Assembly: GCA_044426075.1 (NCBI GenBank)
Contig: JAWXUT010000062.1
Coordinates: forward strand, 1 to 10,375
Reading direction: 5' to 3'
DNA from: JAWXUT01 sp044426075
GTDB lineage: Bacteria; Bacillota; Clostridia; Christensenellales; DTU072
Length of the DNA: 10,375 bases
Every line of letters starts with the position of its first letter. The stretch's first letter is position 1. The notes beneath the pieces were generated by a model that worked only from the letters and a program-made list of their open reading frames with translations, was not told where the DNA came from and did no database searches. Below are positions 1 to 7,019 of the stretch, piece by piece. Both the position numbers and the translations under genes were made by a program.

Positions 1-8
1 CGGCAACG

Positions 9-48
9 GCGTCAGGGGACTGACGCACCCTACAATAATACAGTTTAT
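9..48. repeat. Hairpin repeat, copy 1
   Basis: Begins with a perfect 7-bp stem, GCGTCAG (9-15) and CTGACGC (20-26), around the 4-base loop GGGA, followed by CACCCTACAATAATACAG and TTTAT. It matches copy 2 (110-149) at 37 of 40 positions by direct alignment, at an offset of 101 bases. Confidence 0.85.
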
Positions 49-109
49 GTATTAATCCGGCAACGGCGATAACATAAACAACGGCGTGAAAATTGCAAAA
101 AGGATGCGG

Positions 110-149
110 GCGTCAGAGGACTGACGCACCCTACAATTATACAATTTAT
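110..149. repeat. Hairpin repeat, copy 2
   Basis: Same 7-bp stem, GCGTCAG (110-116) and CTGACGC (121-127), with loop AGGA, then CACCCTACAATTATACAA and TTTAT. The three differences from copy 1 (loop base, and two in the tail) leave the stem intact, which suggests the stem matters or that copying was recent. Confidence 0.85.
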
Positions 150-236
150 CCGTGGCACAAACAACGACGCATTTAATAAAATCAACCCTTTACGGGTTCC
201 TCAAATTATTCATTATTCAATATTAATTATTCATTC

Positions 237-252
237 AACCCGCTTGCGGGTT
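237..252. repeat. Small perfect hairpin AACCCGC-TT-GCGGGTT
   Basis: A perfect 7-bp inverted repeat with a 2-base centre (or 6 bp with a CTTG tetraloop). A weaker relative, AACCC-TTTAC-GGGTT, lies at 184-198, and both are preceded by TC, so they look like two members of one small family. Neither is followed by a run of T on either strand, so intrinsic termination is not well supported. Confidence 0.6.
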
Positions 253-257
253 CGCGG

Positions 258-284
258 GCGTCAGAGGACTACCACACTACGATT
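258..284. repeat. Hairpin repeat, degenerate copy 3
   Basis: GCGTCAGAGGACT (258-270) is identical to copy 2, but the right half of the stem is replaced by ACCACACTACGATT, so the hairpin can no longer form. It is a decayed or partly deleted relative of the two upstream copies. Confidence 0.6.
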
Positions 285-348
285 TAATATTCATCTGCGT
301 TGAAATATGCGTTCCCACTAACCCATATAATCAACCCTTAATGTATAT

Positions 349-1647
349 TTAAATGCAAAATACTGCGTATAGCGGAACAGACTTTATGCCGTTTTCATAT
401 CCAAAATTCTTTGCTGATACTCGGATAGCATATGCGGGATTGTACCTTTTAATAAATTGAACTAGACTTTTTGCCCTTACATTATCAGATGACTTTACTT
501 CTATTGGAACAGCGCTGTCATCTATTCGCAACACAAAATCAATTTCTGCTGTGCCATTTGATTCCCAATAGTTCAACCTATGTCCGCCTGTAATTAATTG
601 TTCAGCTACGTAGTTTTCTGCAAGCAAGCCTCTGGCTTTGTCTGAATATATGTTGGATGCTATAACATCTTGCGCTAATATTCCCGCTTTAAAACACAAT
701 AATCCTACATCCGAATAATACAATTTGAACGCATCACTTTGTTCATATATGTTTAATGGCAATTTGCCTTCAGTGACTTTAATGTTTTCTAGCACAACAC
801 TGGAGGCTTTTAGCCAACTTAAACTAAGCTCATAATCTTTTGCCCTAGCACTACTTTTGATTTTCACATACTGGAATTTTGTGCTCTCTTTTGCTAGCTG
901 CGCGGGCAATGTGTTAAATACTGCTATACTTTTAATTGTTTCGTTGTGGCTTGCATATTTTGCCATATCCGCTATATATGAGTTAGCTATGTTGGCTTGC
1001 TCGGCGACTACATTATTGAAATCGTGCCCGTCTAAATACGCCTTTATAACCGCAGGATAACCCCCAACTACAAGATATATTCTATACAATGCTAATGCTT
1101 GTTGATGATAAACTTCGGGCATCGCAGAAAATGTTGCATAATGGCTTTTTATAATGTTAATTAAATCTGCATTATTGGTGGCATGCAAAAATTCTTCAAA
1201 ATTAAAAGGATACATTGTAATCATATCCACTTTGCCTACTGGAAAGGAATAATTGCCCCTATTAATTGCCAACCCCAACAAACTGCCCGCTGCAATAATA
1301 TGATATTCGGGAGCTTCTTCACAAAAATATTTTAGAGAGGTTAATGCCTTTTCGCAAGACTGTATCTCATCAAATATTATTAGTGTTTTGTGCGGTGTTA
1401 TGCTTTGCTTGCAATATGCAGATAACTCTTTTATTATTCGTTGCGGATGCAAGTCCTTTTCAAAAATAGCTGATAATATTCCATTGCTACCTTCAAAATG
1501 CAAATATATATAATTGTCATAATATGTTTTGCCAAAATCTAAACACACATAGGTCTTTCCAACCTGTCTTGCGCCCTTAATCAATAATGGTTTTCTATTT
1601 TTAGACTGTTTCCACCCAACAAGCCATTTAGTAAACATCCTTTCCAT
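349..1647 (-). CDS. AAA+ ATPase of the AAA_14/DUF4143 family
   Basis: A 432-residue predicted cytoplasmic ATPase. Walker A is GARQVGKT (residues 25-32), Walker B is LIIFDEIQ (89-96), and a sensor-like AAGSLLG (119-125) follows, the order usual in the AAA_14 family. The second half fits a DUF4143-type region, and near the end E368-x-D370 and E383-V-K385 resemble the acidic/EVK pattern of a PD-(D/E)XK nuclease-like fold. The length is normal for this abundant family of bacterial and archaeal ATPases, whose function is mostly unknown; roles in defence or as solitary mobile genes have been suggested. The start is chosen because AAAGGAGC (1655-1662) lies 7 bases upstream; an upstream ATG at 1652 is out of frame. 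It has its own promoter and stands alone. The family call is secure; the biological role is not, and nuclease activity is only a possibility. Confidence 0.9.
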   Translation of the reverse strand: MERMFTKWLVGWKQSKNRKPLLIKGARQVGKTYVCLDFGKTYYDNYIYLHFEGSNGILSAIFEKDLHPQRIIKELSAYCKQSITPHKTLIIFDEIQSCEKALTSLKYFCEEAPEYHIIAAGSLLGLAINRGNYSFPVGKVDMITMYPFNFEEFLHATNNADLINIIKSHYATFSAMPEVYHQQALALYRIYLVVGGYPAVIKAYLDGHDFNNVVAEQANIANSYIADMAKYASHNETIKSIAVFNTLPAQLAKESTKFQYVKIKSSARAKDYELSLSWLKASSVVLENIKVTEGKLPLNIYEQSDAFKLYYSDVGLLCFKAGILAQDVIASNIYSDKARGLLAENYVAEQLITGGHRLNYWESNGTAEIDFVLRIDDSAVPIEVKSSDNVRAKSLVQFIKRYNPAYAIRVSAKNFGYENGIKSVPLYAVFCI

Positions 1648-1667
1648 GCCATTGCTCCTTTTTGATA

Positions 1668-1695
1668 ATTATACCACACAAAACACCAATGTCAA
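1668..1695 (-). promoter_or_regulatory. Consensus promoter of the ATPase gene
   Basis: Read on the minus strand, TTGACA (1695-1690) is followed after 16 bases by TATAAT (1673-1668): both hexamers are perfect sigma-A-type matches. Transcription would begin near 1661, so the leader would be only about 14 bases and consist almost entirely of the ribosome binding site. Confidence 0.8.
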
Positions 1696-1717
1696 GCATT
1701 TTAACACATTCCCTCAT

Positions 1718-1775
1718 AAAAGTGTATCACAACCACACTTTTACCAACATAAAAGTGTGGTTGTGATACACTTTT
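1718..1775. repeat. Perfect 26-bp inverted repeat with 6-base centre
   Basis: The arms 1718-1743 and 1750-1775 are exact reverse complements around CCAACA. Each arm is itself a partial palindrome: AAAAGTGT (1718-1725) and ACACTTTT (1735-1742) can pair across 9 bases, and the same holds in the right arm, so the element contains four copies of an 8-base word in alternating orientation. It lies 22 bases upstream of the -35 box of the ATPase promoter and downstream of the transporter's terminator. No matching direct repeats flank it. It could be an operator, a second terminator or a miniature mobile element remnant. Confidence 0.85.
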
Positions 1776-1812
1776 TCTAACGAATGGTAGAACGCGGAGG
1801 TTACATATATAT

Positions 1813-1849
1813 TGAAAAAGGCTGCAACGACATAAATCATTACAGCCTT
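1813..1849 (-). terminator. Intrinsic terminator of the GPH transporter gene
   Basis: On the minus strand RNA, AAGGCUG...CAGCCUU (1849-1818) folds into a 14-bp stem with a 4-base loop, followed directly by UUU C. Three of the pairs are G-U wobbles that exist only in the minus-strand transcript, which supports this orientation. It lies 28 bases past the transporter stop codon. Confidence 0.85.
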
Positions 1850-1876
1850 AGTGTTTTTAATTAATGGATTTAATAA

Positions 1877-3511
1877 TTAAACGTCATCATCTGATGAGGT
1901 GTCTGCAACTGACGCTTCAGCAGCATCTACAGTTGCGGTTGTTTGCCCAATAGCAGCAAGAATTTTTGCTTCTTTTTCCGCTTCGCGCTTTGCCCTAACT
2001 TCAGTCATCATCTCGCTGATTTCTTCCATTTTTTCTTCAGTAATTGGATACTTTTTCATTGCAATATAAGTTGCTAAGTGACCCAAGCAAGGCATTACAA
2101 ATACGGAGAATAGTATGCAATAATAGAATCTATCGCTGATATATACGTTTTGTGTTACAACAGCATCGCTTCCGTCTTCAAAACAGAACAACATAATACC
2201 CATTGTTACAAGTGAAACGCCGCTGGTTGCAACTTTTTGTACGAATGTTAATGCCGCACCAATTGTACCAGGGATAAATTTGCCGTTTAGATAATACTCG
2301 TAGTCAACCAAGTCACCAGTCATTGATGTTACAAGGTTAGATGATATACTCAAACTGCTCATATACAATGCAAATACTCCAAGAACAATAAATGTGTTAA
2401 ATGTGAAGCCTGTGTATGTAGCTGTTGAATCTAGTGGAGCAAATATCAAACAAGCAAACAAGCCCAATATCGATAACACTGTTTGTACAATTGAAACTTG
2501 TGTGTAAACCTTTGTAAGACCTTTTCGCGTTGCCCACCATACACCAAACATAATAGCCGGCGCACCAAGCACAACACCTTGAATAATATCAAAGCTTGCG
2601 TTTAATGTTGATTTCATTAGAATGTTTGAGAATAAATAGAATACCATAGCTACACGCATTGAGGCTGCAAAAGAGTCTGTTATGGTAGCCCAAAGCAGAC
2701 GTTTCATTGCACTATTCCTACGAATAACCGAGAAGAAATCTTTAAACGAAGGCTTCTCTTCTCGCTCCGATATAGCATAGTATTTGGGGTTATCACGATT
2801 TTCAATCGCCTTAATTGCAATAAGAACAAGTATGATTGAAACGCCCGAGAGAACTAGAACCGACACTTGCCATACAAATGGGTCATACGCGTCACCAATC
2901 AATCCGCCCGTAATCATTAACGATACAAACGCCATAATTGCCGCATCGCCAACCGTCTGGCCGAGTGCGTAAATAGGTCGCTGTTTGGGGTCTTGTGTTA
3001 TAACCGCTTGACCTGCACGGGTTGCTGTCATCAAAATTGTATTACCAACAACTATTATTGCGTACATAGATAACAATACCGTGTATGTTACCCACAAAGG
3101 CACATTGGCATCTTTAGGATAACAGAATATTACTATTGCCGGCGCAAATGATAACAATGCTCCAACCAACATAAATGGACGATATTTACCATATTTTTTG
3201 TGTTGATATGTATCAAACCACTTTGCAATAAGTGGGTCTGTGATAGCATCAAGAATCTTCATAACTAGTACAGCTGAAGTCAAAAATACGCCCAATTCCA
3301 ATACGTTTTGGGTGAACATTTGCCACTTACCAATAAGTTGCATAATTGATAAACCACCAGATTTATTCAATGCAAATAGCAGAATTCTCCAAGGGTCATT
3401 CTGACGAGGGTCTCTGCCGTCGGTAGTCAATAAACCTTTAATACCGTCTTTTGTACAGAGTTTTTTAGTTTTTCCCCAAAGCTCGCCGGCTTTAGCTGAA
3501 AAATTAGACAT
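1877..3511 (-). CDS. GPH-family (MelB-like) sugar:cation symporter
   Basis: A 544-residue polytopic membrane protein of the glycoside-pentoside-hexuronide:cation symporter branch of MFS (MFS_2). The diagnostic stretch LDAITDPLIA (residues 87-96) matches the MelB cation-site pattern D-x3-D-P, giving Asp88 and Asp92 as likely cation ligands, and GKYRPF (108-113) matches the conserved cytoplasmic loop after it. About a dozen hydrophobic segments follow. Compared with the usual 450-500 residues it has a polar N-terminal extension of about 40 residues and a charged, Glu/Lys- then Asp-rich tail of about 45 residues. The start is fixed by AAGGAGAG (3517-3524), 5 to 8 bases upstream. No glycosidase or sugar regulator lies in the window, so the substrate (glucoside, galactoside, xyloside or glucuronide) cannot be told. 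It is transcribed alone and ends in its own terminator. Confidence 0.9.
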   Translation of the reverse strand: MSNFSAKAGELWGKTKKLCTKDGIKGLLTTDGRDPRQNDPWRILLFALNKSGGLSIMQLIGKWQMFTQNVLELGVFLTSAVLVMKILDAITDPLIAKWFDTYQHKKYGKYRPFMLVGALLSFAPAIVIFCYPKDANVPLWVTYTVLLSMYAIIVVGNTILMTATRAGQAVITQDPKQRPIYALGQTVGDAAIMAFVSLMITGGLIGDAYDPFVWQVSVLVLSGVSIILVLIAIKAIENRDNPKYYAISEREEKPSFKDFFSVIRRNSAMKRLLWATITDSFAASMRVAMVFYLFSNILMKSTLNASFDIIQGVVLGAPAIMFGVWWATRKGLTKVYTQVSIVQTVLSILGLFACLIFAPLDSTATYTGFTFNTFIVLGVFALYMSSLSISSNLVTSMTGDLVDYEYYLNGKFIPGTIGAALTFVQKVATSGVSLVTMGIMLFCFEDGSDAVVTQNVYISDRFYYCILFSVFVMPCLGHLATYIAMKKYPITEEKMEEISEMMTEVRAKREAEKEAKILAAIGQTTATVDAAEASVADTSSDDDV

Positions 3512-3526
3512 ATACTCTCTCCTTAT

Positions 3527-3539
3527 GATACATTGTATC
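3527..3539. promoter_or_regulatory. 13-bp palindrome in the symporter leader (possible operator)
   Basis: GATACA (3527-3532) and TGTATC (3534-3539) form a perfect 6-bp inverted repeat around one base. It lies just upstream of the symporter ribosome binding site, between the likely -10 box and the start codon. That position would suit a repressor site, but the protein is unknown. Confidence 0.4.
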
Positions 3540-3567
3540 TATTTATTATATTCCCTAGCACGCTAAG

Positions 3568-3573
3568 ATTATA
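3568..3573 (-). promoter_or_regulatory. Likely -10 box of the symporter gene
   Basis: On the minus strand this reads TATAAT. The hexamer 17 bases upstream (TTTATT, 3596-3591) is a poor -35 box. A second TATAAT lies at 3551-3546. The imperfect -35 suggests a weak or activator-dependent promoter; the exact start is uncertain. Confidence 0.4.
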
Positions 3574-3732
3574 TCCCAAAAATACTTAAAAATAAAAGTA
3601 ACTATATAAGTATACTATATTATATAATGCAATTGCAACTATAAAACCATTTAATTTAACATATATATTTACAAGCTCAACAAAATTTATGTAAAAACTA
3701 TCAAAACCCCAAACAAATCGCTCCACAAATTT

Positions 3733-3752
3733 ATTTACCTTATATTTACCTT
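3733..3752 (+). promoter_or_regulatory. Direct repeat with 11-base period upstream of the FNT promoter
   Basis: ATTTACCTT occurs at 3733-3741 and again at 3744-3752, i.e. one helical turn apart. OmpR/PhoB-family regulators commonly bind direct repeats with this period. The site lies about 50 bases upstream of the -35 box, a plausible activator position. It could also be chance in AT-rich DNA. Confidence 0.35.
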
Positions 3753-3769
3753 GCGGCAGATTTCGACAT

Positions 3770-3782
3770 AGTAAATTTTACT
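3770..3782. promoter_or_regulatory. 13-bp palindrome AGTAAA-T-TTTACT upstream of the FNT promoter
   Basis: A perfect 6-bp inverted repeat around a single base, ending 19 bases before the -35 box of the FNT gene. It is a candidate site for a dimeric regulator; its A/T content makes chance occurrence possible. Confidence 0.35.
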
Positions 3783-3801
3783 GACATATTTATTGTAATG
3801 C

Positions 3802-3831
3802 TTGACACGCGTTATAAAATTTATGTACAAT
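3802..3831 (+). promoter_or_regulatory. Promoter of the FNT channel gene
   Basis: TTGACA (3802-3807) is followed after 18 bases by TACAAT (3826-3831). Transcription would start near 3838, giving a leader of about 54 bases. Confidence 0.7.
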
Positions 3832-3891
3832 ACATATCGGAGAACAGTTGACGATTGTTTCTAATTAATTAATAAGGATACTTATATTAAA

Positions 3892-4527
3892 ATGAAAAAG
3901 ATTTTGATGGGCATTAAAAGAGGGATTTTAGCGGGCATTTGCATATCTGTTGCAGCTGTTGCGTATTTATCGGCGGAGTCAGCAGTAGCTGGAGGCTTTT
4001 TATTTGGATTAGGTTTATTATCTATATATACATTTAACTGGGATTTATATACCGGCAAATGTTGTTATATGGTAGAGCACCCTAAAGAATATGCACCACA
4101 AGTGCTAACTTCATTTATTGGCAATATGATAGGAACAATTGCGTGCGGCTATTTAATCAGACTATCTGGATTACATATAATTGAAACTGCGGATGCCGCC
4201 GTTGTAACAAAATTGGGTTACGAATTATATGAAGCATTTATATTAGCTATATTCTGTGGAATAATGATGTGTATCGCTGTTAAAGGATACAAGGCACAAA
4301 AAACAGAAATAGGCAAAGCAATTATAGTATTGTTCCCAGTATGCATATTTATAATTGCTCATTTTGAGCACTCTATTGCAAACTTATTCTATTTTTCTTT
4401 AGCTAACGCTTGGAGCGGAGAAGCTGTATTATATATCTTTATATGTGCGCTTGGCAATCTAGTGGGATGCAGTGTGCTTCCATTTTTACAAACCCTTGGT
4501 TCAAAAGGTGAAGCTGAAACACATTAA
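3892..4527 (+). CDS. Formate/nitrite transporter (FNT) family channel
   Basis: A 211-residue hydrophobic protein with about six membrane segments. EHSIANLF (residues 159-166) is the FNT signature carrying the conserved pore histidine, here His160, and the region around DLYTGKCCYM (51-60) fits the Omega-loop/TM2 element of FocA and NirC. FNT proteins form pentameric channels for small monovalent acids such as formate, nitrite, hydrosulfide, acetate or lactate. At 211 residues it is shorter than FocA (about 285), mainly by short termini, but both signature elements are present, so it looks intact. The ribosome binding site AAGGAT (3874-3879) is weak and 13 bases from the ATG, so translation may be modest. 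It is a single-gene unit between a promoter and a terminator, with no formate lyase or nitrite reductase gene nearby, so the substrate stays open. Confidence 0.88.
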   Translation: MKKILMGIKRGILAGICISVAAVAYLSAESAVAGGFLFGLGLLSIYTFNWDLYTGKCCYMVEHPKEYAPQVLTSFIGNMIGTIACGYLIRLSGLHIIETADAAVVTKLGYELYEAFILAIFCGIMMCIAVKGYKAQKTEIGKAIIVLFPVCIFIIAHFEHSIANLFYFSLANAWSGEAVLYIFICALGNLVGCSVLPFLQTLGSKGEAETH

Positions 4528-4541
4528 TAAATAAACTATTC

Positions 4542-4592
4542 AAGCCTCTTATCCATACAATATACAATGTGTGCGATAAGGGGCTTTTTTTC
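4542..4592 (+). terminator. Intrinsic terminator of the FNT gene
   Basis: AAGCCTCTTATC (4542-4553) pairs with GATAAGGGGCTT (4575-4586) in a 12-bp stem with one U-G wobble, followed by a run of T up to 4591. The loop can pair further (CATAC 4554-4558 with GTGTG 4569-4573, bulging C4574). Confidence 0.9.
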
Positions 4593-4635
4593 TTGCAAAA
4601 AACTAAAATTATTTAATAATAGTTTAACAATTGTA

Positions 4636-4644
4636 TGATATAAT
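4636..4644 (+). promoter_or_regulatory. Extended -10 promoter of the ABC transporter gene
   Basis: TGATATAAT is a perfect extended -10 element (TG at 4636-4637, TATAAT at 4639-4644). No good -35 box lies 17 bases upstream (ATAATA), which is normal for extended -10 promoters. The predicted leader is about 24 bases and includes the ribosome binding site AAGGAG (4664-4669). Confidence 0.65.
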
Positions 4645-4674
4645 GTTGACATCTTAATTGAATAAGGAGTTAAA

Positions 4675-6996
4675 ATGTTACAATTAGAACAAATTAAGAA
4701 AACCTACGTGACTGGCGATGAGGTTGTAGAAGCCGTTTGTGGAGTTGATTTAACCTTCAACAAGAGCGAAATGGTTGCAATCTGCGGGCCTTCTGGTTGC
4801 GGAAAAACAACAATGTTAAATATAATAGGCGGATTGGATAAATACACCAGCGGAAACTTATTAATTGACGGGAAAGAGACAAAAACCTTTACAGATAGCG
4901 ATTGGGACGCATACAGAAATGCAGAAATCGGATTTGTGTTTCAAAGTTACAATTTAATATCACATTTAACCGTGCTAGATAATGTGGCTATGGCGTTATC
5001 ACTATCGGGTGTTAGCTATAAAGAGCGCACGGAACGTGCAAAAAAGGTGCTTGCTGAAGTTGGATTATCAAGTCAAGTAAACAAAAAAACCAACCAAATG
5101 TCGGGTGGACAGATGCAACGTGTGGCAATAGCAAGGGCACTTGTAAACAATCCAAGCATTATTTTAGCAGATGAACCAACTGGTGCGCTAGATAGCAAAA
5201 CAAGCGTGCAAATAATGAACATCTTAAAAGAAATTGCAAAAGACCGTTTAGTTATTATGGTTACGCATAATGAGGATTTAGCAGAAGAATACAGCACCCG
5301 CATTATACGTATGCTAGACGGAAAAATAACAAGTGACACCAACCCACAAGTTATTGAGCCACAAAAAACAGAAGTCACAAAACTATCAAATAAGGGCACC
5401 AAAATGTCATTTAAGGAAGCCCTAAAGTCTTCATTAAAGAACTTGCTTACTAAAAAAGGCAGAACAGCAATGACTTCATTTGCGGGCAGTATTGGCATAA
5501 TTGGCGTGGCACTTATACTTGCGGTTTCAAGTGGAATGACTAGCTATGTATCCACTATGGAGCAAAATATGCTAGCTGGTTTCCCAATAATGATAAATGA
5601 CACCACCAGCGTTTCAACGGGCATGAGCATGAGCGTCATGATGGGCGATGGCGATAGTTCCGACACCACAACCACAACTGATGGCGATGTTTTTTATTCA
5701 TATGATTCAGAAGCTAATACAGCTTATCATGACAACATAATAACACAAGAATATTTAGATTATGTTTGGGCTATGGATGAAGATTATTATAGTGCAATTA
5801 CCTACACGCGCAGTATGACGCTAAACGTTGTGGCACAAACTGGTGATGCTAGCTATAAAATGGTTTCAACCTCTTCATCAATGTCATTTTACTCATCTAG
5901 CGATTTCTTTGAAATTCCCGATAGTCAAAGCTTTATTGAAAGCCAATATAATCTGTTGGGCGACAGCGTTTATCCAACCGAATACAACCAACTTGCTCTT
6001 GTAGTTGATGCAGATAATACAATAGACACCTCTCTACTTGAGGCGCTTGGCATAACAGTAACAGAGAGTTACACTATTGAAGACCTACTTGGCACAACCT
6101 TTAAAGTTGTATTAAATGATGATTATTACACCACGAGTGGCAATATGTATGTTGGTAGCACCGATTATGAAGCAATGTACAACAGCGAAAACTCAATTGA
6201 GGTTACAATTGTTGCTGTAATGCAATTAAATGACGAGGCAACCACTGAATTTTTATCAACTGGCGTAGGTTACACAACCGCGTTAACAGAAATGGTTCTT
6301 GCACAAAATATGACATCTGAAATTGTAACGGCGCAAGTTGAAAATCCAGAAATAAATGTGTTAACTGGCTTAGAATTCAGTTCAAGCACAACATATGACG
6401 ATATTTTGGCATCTATTGGCGGTTCAGACTTGCCTTCAGACGTGCAAATTTATCCCACTTCTTACGAGTATAAAGATGCAATTTTAGCGTATCTTGAGGC
6501 CTACAATGAAGGGAAAGACAGTGCAGATTGCATTTATGCTTTTGATCTTGCTGCAACAATTTCTAGCACAATGACTTCTATGATATCTATAATAACCATA
6601 ATACTTGCAGCGTTTGCGGGCATTTCACTTGTAGTTAGTAGCGTTATGATAGGCATAATAACATATGTTTCTGTTGTAGAACGCACAAAAGAAATCGGTG
6701 TTATGCGTGCAATTGGCGCAAGAAAGAAGGATATTTCTCGTATATTTAACGCAGAAGCCTTGGCTATCGGTGGCATAGCGGGTCTAGTTGGCGTGGGCAT
6801 AACTTATCTACTTTGCATCCCATTAACACTTCTTGTAACCAATTTGACAGGTGTTACATTTACAGTACTGCTTTCTGCACCAAGTGCAATAGCGTTAATT
6901 CTATTAAGTATGGGCTTGACTTTTGTGGCGGGCTTGATTCCTTCACGCATCGCAGCTAAAAAAGATCCAGTTGTAGCGCTAAGAACAGAAACCTAA
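4675..6996 (+). CDS. ABC transporter, fused ATPase and FtsX-type permease
   Basis: A 773-residue single-chain half-transporter. The N-terminal ATPase has Walker A GPSGCGKT (38-45), Q-loop Gln90, signature MSGGQ (142-146), Walker B ILADEP (163-168) with Glu167, and the H-loop His198. After a linker, the first membrane helix is near 268-288. A large extracellular domain (about 290-630) begins with a Ser/Thr/Asp-rich stretch (about 310-345). Three C-terminal helices lie near 633-665, 694-722 and 733-757, with the FtsX-type loop ERTKEIGVMRAIGARKKDI (669-687) and the ending KKDPVVALRTE. The topology is that of MacB-type mechanotransmission transporters, which act as dimers on extracytoplasmic substrates such as peptides or lipoproteins instead of importing them. 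There is no MacA-like partner here, so calling it MacB would overreach. The start has a good site, AAGGAG (4664-4669). The two-component system directly downstream suggests envelope stress or peptide defence. Confidence 0.9.
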   Translation: MLQLEQIKKTYVTGDEVVEAVCGVDLTFNKSEMVAICGPSGCGKTTMLNIIGGLDKYTSGNLLIDGKETKTFTDSDWDAYRNAEIGFVFQSYNLISHLTVLDNVAMALSLSGVSYKERTERAKKVLAEVGLSSQVNKKTNQMSGGQMQRVAIARALVNNPSIILADEPTGALDSKTSVQIMNILKEIAKDRLVIMVTHNEDLAEEYSTRIIRMLDGKITSDTNPQVIEPQKTEVTKLSNKGTKMSFKEALKSSLKNLLTKKGRTAMTSFAGSIGIIGVALILAVSSGMTSYVSTMEQNMLAGFPIMINDTTSVSTGMSMSVMMGDGDSSDTTTTTDGDVFYSYDSEANTAYHDNIITQEYLDYVWAMDEDYYSAITYTRSMTLNVVAQTGDASYKMVSTSSSMSFYSSSDFFEIPDSQSFIESQYNLLGDSVYPTEYNQLALVVDADNTIDTSLLEALGITVTESYTIEDLLGTTFKVVLNDDYYTTSGNMYVGSTDYEAMYNSENSIEVTIVAVMQLNDEATTEFLSTGVGYTTALTEMVLAQNMTSEIVTAQVENPEINVLTGLEFSSSTTYDDILASIGGSDLPSDVQIYPTSYEYKDAILAYLEAYNEGKDSADCIYAFDLAATISSTMTSMISIITIILAAFAGISLVVSSVMIGIITYVSVVERTKEIGVMRAIGARKKDISRIFNAEALAIGGIAGLVGVGITYLLCIPLTLLVTNLTGVTFTVLLSAPSAIALILLSMGLTFVAGLIPSRIAAKKDPVVALRTET

Positions 6997-7019
6997 TTAA
7001 TTTGCCAGTACCCCCTTTA

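Larger units (their letters stand above)
1..348. other. Non-coding repeat-rich region downstream of the ATPase gene
   Basis: I see no credible gene in this stretch. It contains two copies of a roughly 40-base repeat, a degenerate third copy, and two small hairpins of the type AACCC-loop-GGGTT (184-198 and 237-252). These are separated by AT-rich DNA with many TCATTATTC-like words (about 208-236). The phrase CGGCAACGGCG also recurs at 1-11, and as CGGCAACGGCGA at 58-69. The look is that of intergenic repeat debris (REP- or MITE-like) rather than of a gene. No U-tract follows the hairpins on the minus strand, so a terminator for the ATPase gene is not obvious here. Confidence 0.7.
3512..3891. 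other. Divergent intergenic region with promoters and palindromes
   Basis: This 380-base, very AT-rich region separates the minus-strand symporter from the plus-strand FNT channel. I see no gene in it. It holds the leader and likely -10 of the symporter at the left, the FNT promoter at the right, two 13-bp palindromes and a direct repeat with an 11-base period, each listed separately. The middle (about 3600-3720) is low-complexity A/T sequence in which I see nothing firm. Confidence 0.7.

Noticed and set aside
1..150. Possible CRISPR array
   Set aside because: There are only two good copies with a hairpin, the intervening sequence is about 61 bases, the third copy is degenerate and irregularly spaced, and no cas gene is nearby.
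857..1060. Plus-strand open frame of 67 codons inside the ATPase gene
   Set aside because: It lies wholly antisense to a gene with clear motifs and shows no recognisable protein features of its own.
1718..1775. Terminal inverted repeats of a transposon
   Set aside because: The arms are only 6 bases apart, no coding sequence lies between them, and I see no target-site duplication.
4646..4651. TTGACA as a -35 box for the ABC gene
   Set aside because: The matching -10 position would fall on the bases between the ribosome binding site and the start codon; the extended -10 box at 4636-4644 is a better promoter.
5073..5498. Minus-strand open frame of 141 codons inside the ABC gene
   Set aside because: It is antisense to the ATPase signature, Walker B and linker of the transporter, and its sequence looks like a reverse-frame shadow.
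4675..6996. Naming the ABC protein macB
   Set aside because: The topology matches, but there is no MacA-like adaptor or outer-membrane partner and the extracellular domain is not recognisably MacB, so a symbol would be misleading.
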